NCBI RefSeq assembly: GCF_000234665.1
Contig: NC_018336.1
Coordinates: forward strand, 251,569-279,068
Direction: 5' to 3'
DNA from: Leishmania mexicana MHOM/GT/2001/U1103
Lineage: Eukaryota; Euglenozoa; Kinetoplastea; Trypanosomatida; Trypanosomatidae
DNA: 27,500 bases
The translations under genes and the position numbers were made by a program. Below are positions 9,582 to 19,800 of the stretch, piece after piece (position 1 is the first letter of the stretch; every line of letters starts with the position of its first letter). The notes under the pieces were generated by a model, which worked only from the letters and a program-made list of their open reading frames with translations, did not search any database and had not been told where the DNA came from.

Positions 9582-12500
9582 ATGGAATTTCCCATAACGA
9601 CTCCTACCGCTGAGTCGGCGCGGCAGTCGCCAGCTCCGTGGACGCCGCCGACCAGCTCGGAGCAGTGGAAGCCATGTACTGAGACAGAAAGGCCGGGCTC
9701 TTCGTACCCTGTGGCGTCGCAGTATCGTTGCCGAGGTCAGCAATGCCACCTCCTCAATGCCGCGGCCACGTCCGATGATGACATCAACAGCGAGGAGCGC
9801 TGCGTCGCTCCTTCCGCAGATAGAGCAACAGAGGAAGAGAAGGATGCATATGGCACGGAGGACTGCAACGCCTTGCGCAATGAGTGCGGGGGGCCTGTGT
9901 CAGTGCCCTCGCGCTGTGATGACACCTTCATGCTTGGGGTGTCGCTGGCCGTGAAGGCCACGTTACCCGTGGCGTTGAACGCCTCATCTGTGCCGCCGAC
10001 TGCCGCTGGTGCTGCGTTGATGAAGGCGGACGTGGATGACTCACACGCCGTCTCCGCCGCTTTTGCCGCTCCCCACATTGGCACACGCGCCCTGCGCATA
10101 CCGATCGAAGGGACGGAACGGACAGCGCAACACGTGCCCAAGGCCGCAGGTGATCACAACTCCTTTGCGTCCAAGGCCATGCATGCCATCGCCCTCCAAG
10201 CCATGATTGGGGGGCCGCCGCTTCGGTTAAACTGCTCTCGCAGCGACCTGTCTTCGCTTGTCGGCGGCACTTCCGGGGATGATCCGATGGGATTGCGCCA
10301 GCTCTACAGCCTGCCCGGCTCGCGCGTGGACAGCTCGCTGGGAATACCAACACATACCCAGCGAGGAACGGCGCAGTCATCAGCCGCCGCCGACGCCTTC
10401 TCGATGGAGCGTTTTGCCGCCTTCTACGAGGTGGCGCTGGAGGAGCTGATGAACGAGTGTGAGCGCCGCGTCGCCAACGCACCAGCGGCGTGGCGGGACA
10501 GTCAGCGGCAACTTATCGGCGGTGACATGAATCGTGACCTGGCCACGAGCACGCACTCCTTTGACTCCCCACGCAGCAGCGTCATGTCCCCATTCGGCGG
10601 CGCACCCTCCAGCGTGGCACTCAGTTGCGGCACCCCTGTGTACTCGCCCCGCTTCACCAATCCGCTGCACAGCACACATGGGCTGCACGTCCGCGAACTC
10701 AGCAGCGACATCGCAGCCGAACAGAACCGCACCTCCACCCCACTGCCACCGCCGTCTCTGCATACTAACTCAACCTTCTTCAGCGCTGCTGGGCAGGCTC
10801 GCCAGGCGGAACAGGAGAGAAGCGTAGCGGATGAGGGGGCAGTGCCGACGTTGCTCGCTGCCCTGGGCCGACACCATGGCAAGATGGCACCGATGGTGTT
10901 CATCGCTGGCCTGGCTTACCTTGCGCGAGTCACGGCGCAGTGCGCCTCTGAGTTTCTGAGCGTCACACGCGCAAACTGGTACCGCCTCACCACCACCGCC
11001 ATTCTCGTCGCCGCCAAGGTGTACGATGAGCACAGCTCGTCCCGACTGAACGCCTGCTTTGCCCAATCCTCCGGTATTCCACTGAGCGAGATGACGCGGA
11101 TGGAGCTTGACTTTCTGTACCTTCTCGACTTTGATCTGCTCCTGAAGGAGTCGGAGGTGGAGCAGTGGCTAATATGGATGGAGAAGCTCGCGCTGCGCCG
11201 CGACTTGATGACGCCACTCAACACTTACGTGCTAGACACAAGTGAGAGCACGTCCGCTGTCCAACTTGCCAGCACCTCGAAGCCGTCTTTCACGAGCTGT
11301 ACCACACTTACAGAGTACGGGGAGCGAAGCAAGACAGGCGCAATGTGCGAGGCGAGTCGCACGCCGGGATTATCCAGCGAAGTTCTGGAAGGCGAAGAAG
11401 AGACGGTCGGGACCTCCCTGTCCTCCGCGGTCGTCCCGCGCAGCGTCCCGCAGATGCGTGCGGCCAGCAGTTGTGCGATGACGGTCCCGTGCGCCGTCAG
11501 CAGCGCTGCAAACTCGCGATGCCCTACTGCTGCAGCAGGGGTGACTGACGTACCATCCCTCACTACCCCCTTCGTGGATCTCTCTAGCCTTCCGCCTCGC
11601 AGCTCCGCTAGCTCGGTGCTGCTTCCGGCCAGTGTGTTGGATAGCACCTTCGGTGCAGTTAGCACGGCGAGTGTGCCAGGCGGCGCGCCCTCTTCCCTGA
11701 ATGACCGTAGGGCCTTTGTGCCACCGTTGCCGATCCACAGCGCGCTGCCTCTTCGCCCGCCGACGGCGAAGAGACGCCTGTTCAGCGTCGTGCACGGTAC
11801 TGCCGAGCCGCCGAGCCCAATTTCGGTGCGTCAGCTCAGCCGTCTGGGCGGTAGCCCGCCGAGTCCGCTGCGCCCCCCGTCGGTGGGGCGGCACCCGTCA
11901 GTGCGGTTCTTCAAGTCGAAAGCCACGCATGCTCACGGGCCGCACCGCCACGCCAGTGGAACGGTGGGCTACGCTGAACTCGACATGTACGGCGCCGAGG
12001 ACGGCGGTCGCAAGGTGTCAAAGCAGTCGTGCCAAGATCGGGTGACGGGGGCGGGCAGCGAAAACTCAGCTGGCCAGTCCTCGGCACTCGTCGCGGCAGA
12101 CACGAAGCGCAGCGCGACTGCCGCGGCGAGCCACCAGCAGAAGAAACGCTGGGGCCCATTCGGTATGGTGCAGCATGTGCGTGATGTTCTCGGTGTCACA
12201 GCTTCTCTGGTGCGTGGTCAGCTGGACGTACTAGCACCGTCAGCGCATGCCGAGGAGTTGAGTCGACTGCCACCGCCGCAACAGAACAAACAGCAGTCAG
12301 CGTCGCAGGCGCTACAGTCGTCCACCAACAGCCTTTCTGGAAGTGGCGGGCGTGTGAGTCTGCAACCGCAGTCATCCGCTGCGCCGCCGCGTTACACCAA
12401 CAGCGGCGGCACCTATCCGCCATTTCCTGCGAATTTGATGGTCGAGCGGAAGCCGCAGGCATGCAATGCTCCGCCCGCCGCCGCCGTCGCGTCTCGTAGC

Positions 12501-12962
12501 TCTACTGAATCTCATCCCCAGCCTAGCCCTGCTTCACCTGCTCGCCACTGCTGCGGTCCTGCGACGCCTGGCGCTGTAGCCAGGCGGAGCCCGATGCCAC
12601 GAATCAGTCCGCAGCATGTGGACCCTTCCTCGTCGACGAGGACGCAACCGTATACGAGTACGGTCGCTAATTCCGCTGCTGCTCAGCCAACAGCGGCGGC
12701 AGCCGCGAATGGGGCGTACGCGGACGGGGACTACTCCCACGACGAGGCTGACGAGGGGTACGAGGAGTGCGAGTACGGCTACTACGACGAGGACGGTTAC
12801 TTCCACTACTACAACGACGACGAGGATGCGGAGGGGGAGTACGACGAGTACTACGGCGAAGAGGACGAGGAGGGCGCCTGGTACGAGGATGATGACGAGG
12901 ATGAAGCTGCTTACTTTCAGCGATGCCGCCCACCACTGACACATTCACCGCCGTCCTTGTAG
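9582..12962 (+). CDS. Large PHO80-type cyclin-box protein with Tyr/acidic tail
   Basis: The gene encodes 1126 residues and ends at TAG 12960-12962. The start is ATG 9582 (GCTGCCATGG context), the first AUG after the splice acceptor; the open frame extends 30 codons upstream, only to a TTG. Residues ~415-535 match the PHO80/cyclin-2-like family: a helix with PMVFIAGLAYLAR, then LTTTAILVAAKVYDE, then MELDFLYLLDFDLL. Such cyclins bind and activate CDK-related kinases; in trypanosomatids several PHO80-like cyclins partner CRKs, so a CRK partner is inferred. Residues ~275-300 form a further predicted helix. The flanks are Ser/Ala/Pro-rich and disordered, with many SP/TP sites. Residues ~1054-1110 are an unusual Asp/Glu/Tyr-rich tract. 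Typical PHO80 cyclins are a few hundred residues, so this one is very long. The box itself is well supported; its partner and cell-cycle role are not. Confidence 0.9.
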   Translation: MEFPITTPTAESARQSPAPWTPPTSSEQWKPCTETERPGSSYPVASQYRCRGQQCHLLNAAATSDDDINSEERCVAPSADRATEEEKDAYGTEDCNALRNECGGPVSVPSRCDDTFMLGVSLAVKATLPVALNASSVPPTAAGAALMKADVDDSHAVSAAFAAPHIGTRALRIPIEGTERTAQHVPKAAGDHNSFASKAMHAIALQAMIGGPPLRLNCSRSDLSSLVGGTSGDDPMGLRQLYSLPGSRVDSSLGIPTHTQRGTAQSSAAADAFSMERFAAFYEVALEELMNECERRVANAPAAWRDSQRQLIGGDMNRDLATSTHSFDSPRSSVMSPFGGAPSSVALSCGTPVYSPRFTNPLHSTHGLHVRELSSDIAAEQNRTSTPLPPPSLHTNSTFFSAAGQARQAEQERSVADEGAVPTLLAALGRHHGKMAPMVFIAGLAYLARVTAQCASEFLSVTRANWYRLTTTAILVAAKVYDEHSSSRLNACFAQSSGIPLSEMTRMELDFLYLLDFDLLLKESEVEQWLIWMEKLALRRDLMTPLNTYVLDTSESTSAVQLASTSKPSFTSCTTLTEYGERSKTGAMCEASRTPGLSSEVLEGEEETVGTSLSSAVVPRSVPQMRAASSCAMTVPCAVSSAANSRCPTAAAGVTDVPSLTTPFVDLSSLPPRSSASSVLLPASVLDSTFGAVSTASVPGGAPSSLNDRRAFVPPLPIHSALPLRPPTAKRRLFSVVHGTAEPPSPISVRQLSRLGGSPPSPLRPPSVGRHPSVRFFKSKATHAHGPHRHASGTVGYAELDMYGAEDGGRKVSKQSCQDRVTGAGSENSAGQSSALVAADTKRSATAAASHQQKKRWGPFGMVQHVRDVLGVTASLVRGQLDVLAPSAHAEELSRLPPPQQNKQQSASQALQSSTNSLSGSGGRVSLQPQSSAAPPRYTNSGGTYPPFPANLMVERKPQACNAPPAAAVASRSSTESHPQPSPASPARHCCGPATPGAVARRSPMPRISPQHVDPSSSTRTQPYTSTVANSAAAQPTAAAAANGAYADGDYSHDEADEGYEECEYGYYDEDGYFHYYNDDEDAEGEYDEYYGEEDEEGAWYEDDDEDEAAYFQRCRPPLTHSPPSL

Positions 12963-13689
12963 GATGAGGACGAGCTGTCAGGTGGAGCGGCGCTGCAGGG
13001 GTGGTCTCTCTGCCATCGCTTCTGTGATGCTCTCTGCAGCTCACTGAAGAGGAGCTTTCTCCCTCTTCATCCTTGGCTGCCTCCTTTATAGAGGTCGATG
13101 CAGGGAGAGACAGTTGCCGAGGAGAGAGAGGAGGGAGGGCAGGAGGTGCGAGGTGCCAGAGTATCGCTGCACGTGGTCACAGACGCCTACACAGGCACTC
13201 GAAGCAGACACACGCGCCACAAGAGGCGTATGATCGAGTGTCTCTCTCTGTGTTGATGTGTGCGTCGGGCAGTGCGAGGGAGGCGGGTATGTGGGTGGGA
13301 GTGGGGTGCACTCTTTGTTTCTCGTGCTCTTGGATGTCGGCCGAATGACGTGAGTGTGTGTGATGGATCTTGTCGAGGTAGCTTCACAGGCAGCGTCCTT
13401 TGCCCTCCTTCCCCCTCGCTCTTCTCGTCGCCATCTCGATGGTGTGGTGTCGCGTGCCTCCTTGCGTGGCGGCTGTAAACACACACGCACGCATTCGTTG
13501 GAGGCGAAGCGAGCGAGGGAATCGATGGGGGGGGCGAAGGACGGACGAACCGCAGAGGAGGCCCAGCAAGTGAGCAGCATCAACGGTATAAAAAGCGAAA
13601 CTGTGAGGCGCGCGGGGACAGGCACTGAGTTGAGCATGCAGGCAGCTGAACCGGGTAGTGCGGTTGATGGACGTAAAGGAAGGCGGTTC

Positions 13690-13729
13690 GTGTGTGTGTG
13701 TGTGTGTGCTTGTGTGCGTGTGTGCGTGT
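13690..13729 (+). repeat. (GT)n microsatellite
   Basis: About 40 bp of GT repeats with CTT and GC interruptions. Confidence 0.85.
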
Positions 13730-14780
13730 AGCAGGCGACAGGAAGAAGACAAAGGGTGCTGATTTACCATAGCCTTTCGTCTTGGTTTTTGTTGCTCACT
13801 TGTGTGCGGGCGTGCTTTCTCTTCTGCTGCTGCTGCGACCCCACGTATAAAGTAGTCGGTGTGCCTCTCGCTCTGAGTCCCTGTTAGCGTGCCGAGGTGT
13901 GAGCGCATGCGTAGGTCAACCTTACGGCTGTAGTTTCACTGGGCGGGCTTGCCTCTCTCTTTCTGTGGTCTTCGATCCTTACTTTTCTTGCTCACCGCCT
14001 CTGTATCGATCATCACGGCTGATGGCTTCAAGGCACGCGTTGGCGGCTCGTCCATTGCGGCGCTGCATTCGCTCACGTCCACCTCCTTGAAAAAGATGTC
14101 ACCCTTTTGGCTGCTTTTTTGGTTGTGCACGCGTGTTTTGATGCCTCTCTTGCCTTGACCTTGCAGTGCCTCTGGTTCGTGTTAGCTGGCTTTTCTGCTT
14201 GGCGTCTTGTCGTGGGACGTGTGGCCCCGGTGACGCACCTTTCTATCGCTCTCGCTCGCCCATCACGTCGACTCTCTTCATGTCTTCTCCGCTACCGCCC
14301 CATCCCCGCCGCTTCAGGGCTTGTACGATTCCGTGGCGCTTGGAGCGGTGGTGGAGCCGTATAGATGCCCGCGCTTTGGATACCAGAGAGAGGTAGCACC
14401 GGGCACGACGTCACGCTGACACACTCCCTGCACTGCACCGCCATCTTACTCCCCATTCGAGATGAGAGATGAGGACCAAATACCAAAAGAGGGACTGGAA
14501 GGGGCGGTGGTGGTGGGGGCAAGGCTCCAGCCGCACACAGATACTCGCACGAGAGTGGATCGCTCAAAGAAGCGCGTGTGCCACTCCCCGCTCTTCCTCT
14601 TCCTCTCCCCCCGCCTCCATAGAAGCAGGTACTAACGGCTCGAATAAATGAGCGACAGCAACATCGACCTTTCCTTCTCTCTCACTCTCGCTCACGCCCG
14701 CCTCCCCTATTGCTCAAGAAATGGGAGACGTGTGTAATATTGCATCAAGGTATTCGGGCAGGGAGTCCAGCACCGAGGCC

Positions 14781-14799
14781 CACACACACACACACACAC
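14781..14799 (+). repeat. (CA)n microsatellite
   Basis: A perfect CA array of about 19 bp. Confidence 0.85.
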
Positions 14800-15975
14800 G
14801 GGTGGTCAAACAACAACAACGTCATCTGTGTGCAGACGAAGATGCGCTGCCGGTGCACACGCTAGATGTATACGCTATCGTCTTCGCCTTCTTGATTTCT
14901 CCGCGAGTGACCCCTGTGCGTGGCTGGGCGTCGGGGAGCGAGGCATGGACACAACGAAAAGGTTGGAGTGCCCGCAGCAGCGCGTGTCATGCCACCCGCT
15001 CCTTGCGCGGCCGTGGTGCCTCCTACCACAGAAGCTGGAACCGTGGTTTGATGCCACATACACGACACCGAACGTGCATGTGGTACACACCTCCCTTCCA
15101 TCTTACACCGCTTGTCTCTACTCTCCAAGCTCCCTCTGCGTATCCACATCCACTGCGCCTTGCCAACTATCACCTTTGCTTTTCCCTTCGCCTCTCTGTA
15201 ACCTCTTCCGCACCACGCATTCGACTGCCCACGTCTCGCGCACTCTTCTGCCTCACGCCACGTGGAGTGTGGCCCCCATTCACTTGACAGTAGAAATAGG
15301 GTTACAAGGCGACCGAGGACCTTCTGCGAGTCCATTGCAGGGACACTTCGGCCGTGCGCGCTTTCAGCTCTCCCCACAGGCGCCACTACGTGGTTCACCA
15401 AAACACGCAGAGGCAAGGGTACCACCGTTCCAGCGCTCAAGCGAGACTCTCCTCATAAAGAAGCAAGCGTTTCTCCGCACTTGGCGCCTCCACAGCTTTG
15501 CCCGAAGTAGACGACCACAGCGCAAGTGACCGATTCTTCTTTTCGTTATTTTCCCTCTTCACGTGTGTGCGTGTGCGTGTGTTTGTGTGTGCTTCCGCAT
15601 TGGTGTTGACGCCAGCCCCCTTTCCAGCCTGCCCCTCTCCTCCTCCTCCCCCCTACTACCACCACCGCCGCCGTCTCTCTCCATCACGCTCTTGTCTTCT
15701 TGTGTGTCTTTCGCCAGCTGCCTCTGCCACCTTCAGCGTGTGCGTGCTTTACATCTTATTTCTTTCCCCACATCGCTTTGCTTCTCTTCTGCCTTTACGC
15801 TTCGTTTGCCCATTGTTGTCGTTGCCGTTGCTGCCGCTGCTGCTCCCCCCCTCCCTCCCCCTACCGCCCGTCCTCCTGTGTAGAGTAGATGTCTTCAAAG
15901 TGCCTATATCTATCTGTCTCTACACTGTTCTCGCAGCGCCAGTCTCCGTTATTCTCTTCACATCCGTGCCCCACT

Positions 15976-16001
15976 GCCTGTGTGCCTGTGTGCCTGTGTG
16001 C
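15976..16001 (+). repeat. Three-copy 8-bp tandem repeat
   Basis: The unit CCTGTGTG occurs three times in direct succession. Confidence 0.75.
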
Positions 16002-16458
16002 TAGTAACTGTGAATTTCTGTCGCTTGACGTTGTGGGCGCGGTAGGGGCTCTTCGACGCACGCGGTGGAGAAGCGGTGGAGCACCGGTGATCCTCCACGT
16101 TTTCCTTGCCGTCGAAGCACATTTGTAGCAGCAAGTGGCGACACACGGTGTCTTTCGTCAGCTCCGTCTCCGTACCCCCACCCCTCCCTTCCCTTCCCCG
16201 ACACAAGGAAACAGGAGAAGGCTCACCATCGAGGAAAGCGAGGCGGTGCGCACGTGCGAGTGCCTGCATCCACCCCTCCTCTTCTGCGCCTCTTTTATCT
16301 TTGTATGTATGGGTACGCAAGCCGTTCTCATTCTCCCCCTTCAGCCGTTTTTATTTCCGTGTGATCACGCCGGTTGTCGAATTCGTTTCGTCTCCGCATA
16401 GTTTATCATCTCCGCGCGCGTGCGTGACGAGACGCAGCGGGCGTGCGTTGCCTCTCGT

Positions 16459-16584
16459 CTCTCCCCCTCTGCCATTTTTTTTCTTGCTCTCGTGGGGGTT
16501 TGCTTTGTCTCCGCGCTCCCCACAACCCCCCCCCCCCATCCCCGAGTGGGCTCTCCCCTGTCCTTCTTCTCTTGTATCTTCCAG
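16459..16584 (+). promoter_or_regulatory. Probable spliced-leader acceptor for the FCP1-like phosphatase gene
   Basis: CT-rich sequence, including T8 at 16475-16482 and C12 at 16526-16537, leads into a tract at about 16557-16582 that ends in CCAG. The AG is at 16583-16584. No ATG occurs between it and 16830, so the leader would be about 245 nt and its first AUG is the chosen start. Confidence 0.65.
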
Positions 16585-16829
16585 CCACACGGCCACCTGG
16601 CCAAGCACTGTCCGTTCTCAGGGCTCGAGTGTGTGTCTCCCTGCTTATCGCGCGTGCCAGCACCTACGCCAACCCCCACCCCTCCCACCACTCTTTTCAC
16701 TCGCTTCGTAACACGCCACCGTCTTACGACCGGTGTGCACCGAAGTGGGAGGCGGACGTGCAGGGCGTACGATCCACCTCACCAGAGGGTACGGCACCAG
16801 GAAAACGAGACACGGGGGAAAGACACACA

Positions 16830-19800
16830 ATGTCCGTGAGCTCGGACTCGTGCCACACGGGTGAGAACAGCGACAGTGCTGACGCGCTCAACTCCAACCG
16901 ACCACAGCGACTCTCTTTCATAAGGAAGAGGAGGTCCCTCACCAGCCCGTCGCCCCGCTCCCATGCGCCTGCGCCGTTGTCTCATCTCACCCCGGTGACC
17001 ACAGGTGCATCACCGCCTCCGAGTAACAAGGATCGTGATCGCAGAAGCGACTACACCAAACCGAGCAGCGTAGCCAGGAAGAGGAGCAACACCGCAGCGC
17101 CATCCGGGAGAGGGGAGACTCTCGGCAGAGCACACGCTCGCCATCCACCCTCCGCCGACACAGCAGCAGCGCCAGCTTCTTCTCTTCAGGCTTCGAGAGC
17201 AACAGATGTAGATCCGTATGCGCGCACCAACCCGACAACTCTCAACGCAGCAAGCTTTTCACTGACGCGCATGCGACCGAGCTCTGCTGCATCGCCAGCG
17301 ACGGTGGCGCGCAGCACCACACAGCACGCTCCGCACCGCAGCACCTCCAGGTCAGGATCGAGGACTGTACCAGGATTTCTCCACTCAACCTTCAGTAGCC
17401 GGGCCCACTTGCCAGCTCCACCCCCCGAGCTGCCCATCGCTGACGCCGCGCTGGCGCCCTTGCAGGTATCCATGTCGGGCACCACATCCTCTAATCACAA
17501 TATCGACGCCGAATCAGCGCCTCCGCCAACCAAGAGCCTGCTGCCCAGCAGTATTGAGAGGGGGCAGAAAATGTGCGGCACCGACAACAACGGCGTGATT
17601 CGACCCGGCCGTACTCAGGCGTCTGACCTTGGACCACCAACAGGGACGCCAGTGGCGCTCGCCGTGATCCACGGCAGCCGTGGCAGGGGGTACGGCGGAA
17701 CCTCTGGGGTACGTGCGGGGGCGGCTATCTCACCCCCTTTTCTTCTTGACGGCGATGTGGCGCCGATCGTGATGCATCCTAACCCTCTTACAGACCCTGC
17801 TCCGCACATCTATGGCGGAAAGCGCCGGAACCGTGTTACGCTAGAGTCTAGCTTCGCCAGCGCTTCGGAGGGGGCGGACGGTGAGCCGGTGCAGGCGCCA
17901 CCGCCGCCAGCCTCCGTCCACAGCTCATCGCAGTCAGTGAAAGAGCAACTGGGGATCACTGCGGATGTCCCTGAGGAACTCCGTAGCTCGTCGACCATGA
18001 ACCACGCGTCCTCACAGCCGGATTGCACACCGCCGCAGCATCTGCAGAAGCAGCCGATGCATGTGCACAATCCCTCGCAGTCCATGGTGGCTCTTTCGTC
18101 AGTACCGCAGACGCCGCGGCGACCAGCCATCGTGCCCGAGGTGAGGGACCGCCACTTGCCCGCACCGAAGACCCCTCAGTTGAATGAGAAATCGCAGATA
18201 GCGCGCTCCGGCGAGGAGGCAGTTTGCACTGTTCTCCGCTCCTCACTGCCGGCGGCGTCTTACGGCGCCCCAATATACAAGGCTCGGCCAGTACCGCCCT
18301 TCTCGCATCCGCCGCCGGAGTGTGCACCGGTGAATGCGGATCCTGCGCAGAGAATTCTGCACCCTTGCACCTCTTCTGCTGGGAAGGATGGCCCACCGTC
18401 CTCCACGGCACTTGATGCAGAAGCGGGCGGTAGCACAGAGCCGCAGCTCCGTAAGGGCCGGCAGCGTCGCAGCGCTTCCTCTTGCACACCGGAAAGTAGC
18501 TCATCGTTGGAGCGTCGCTCTTCAGCATCGTCGCGGTCTCCTTCCGTCGACGCGGCTGTGTACTCTCCCGCTTGTGCACATGAGCAGCCGCTGTCGAAGG
18601 AAAGCATTCGTAGCGCTTCTCTGGAAACAACGACTTCGGCGCATCTGTCCCAACGCAACCCCAGCGCGCCGAGGTCGCCGTTTACGTCTGCGGTCACACC
18701 ACCGTCTTCGGTCGACCCTGCAGCCGAGCTATCGCCTTCCAGGAGCAGCGTGCACAATGAGGTGGAGGAAGAGACCCCCGTCGCGAGACGCGCGCCGCCA
18801 CAGCAGGAACCGATGCGATTGCCAGAGCTGCATGTTGTCGCGGAATCTGCGGTATCGGCTGCTTCTGAGAGGTCGCTATCGTCGCACCGCAGCGGCTCGT
18901 GTTCCACGCCGCTGGAGAGCTTCGCGGCGCTTCTCGAGGACTTGCATGTGCTGTGGCGGGAGGAGGAGCCACTCACATGTCAAGTGTCGAATACCAGCCA
19001 TGCATCCAATGGGGCGTTTGATGGATGTGCGTCGAGAAGCACCGCGAGTGCCATGGCGGAGCCAAAAGATGACGAGTCGAGCTCCTTGATGTACCCGGCG
19101 GATACAAGCGACCACAATCCGGAGGGGTTGGAGGAGGTAAAACAGGTCCCGGAGAGCTCCTTGGATGAACTGCTTCGCGGAACTGACACCACCGGTCATG
19201 CGCCCATCACGCCGCGTCTTCGCCACCGCATTGAGAAGGACCAGCAACGGGAGCTGGAGATGCTGCGCGCTGTCACGAAGGAGCGCCATCCAGAGATTTT
19301 CGGCTTGCTCGACTCACCACAAACGCTGATGCGAGAGTTGGAGCGGATGGGTGCGGACAGGGACGGACAAGAGTTCAATGACAGAGGCACCACGTCCAAC
19401 GCGACGGATGAAGTGACGACGCCGCCGGCTGCACGATCACCTCGGAAGCGACCACCGGCTGTGCCCGCGTCGTCGCAGACTTCACTAACAACGTTGGTTG
19501 CACAAGGCAGCCGCGCCAAACCTGAGGAAAGATTGCCAGTGCGAGATGCAGGAGGAGCCGCTGCCCCGACCACGGAGAAGAGCTGCACCACCGAGTCATC
19601 GGCGCGGAAGGGCAAACCGAGTGTGTCTGCTACGTCTACTTCCTCTGGGAGGGCGCGAGAGAGAAGCCAGGCAGTGCTGCGGAGCTCACGGCGGACGAAT
19701 GCCCCGGAGAATGGCTCCGCTGGCAACGGTGACGGCGTGTCCATCTCGACACCTCGTGGACGAGCTGCCGGCGAGGCTGGCTCCGGGGCCAGGGGCACGG

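Larger units (their letters stand above)
12963..16458 (+). other. Long spacer: 3' UTR of the cyclin gene and intergenic DNA
   Basis: About 3.5 kb with no convincing gene. It contains GT and CA microsatellites, purine-rich G/A runs at 13100-13150 and a strong CT tract at 15600-15883 ending in TAG. The 195-codon frame 14945-15529 begins with ATG but is Ser/Pro/Thr/His-rich with no recognisable domain, and I do not accept it. A 79-codon frame starts at ATG 15889, six bases after the CT-tract AG; it is listed among the findings as a weak candidate. No SIDER-like block identical to those at 4218 and 22290 is present here. Confidence 0.55.

Noticed and set aside
13384..13908. Minus-strand 174-codon frame with Thr-His repeats
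   Set aside because: The Thr-His stretch is only the GT microsatellite at 13690-13729 read in antisense.
14945..15529. 195-codon ATG frame in the spacer before the phosphatase gene
   Set aside because: Composition is Ser/Pro/Thr/His-rich and follows the local pyrimidine bias, with poor codon bias and no recognisable domain. Overlapping frames of similar length exist on both strands.
16443..16829. In-frame N-terminal extension of the phosphatase (129 codons)
   Set aside because: There is no ATG in the extension, it begins at GTG, and the first part lies upstream of the strong splice acceptor at 16583.
18260..18976. Minus-strand frame inside the phosphatase gene, and other long antisense frames in 17956-19852
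   Set aside because: They are shadows of GC3-biased coding sequence; Ser/Ala/Gly-rich translations with no motif.
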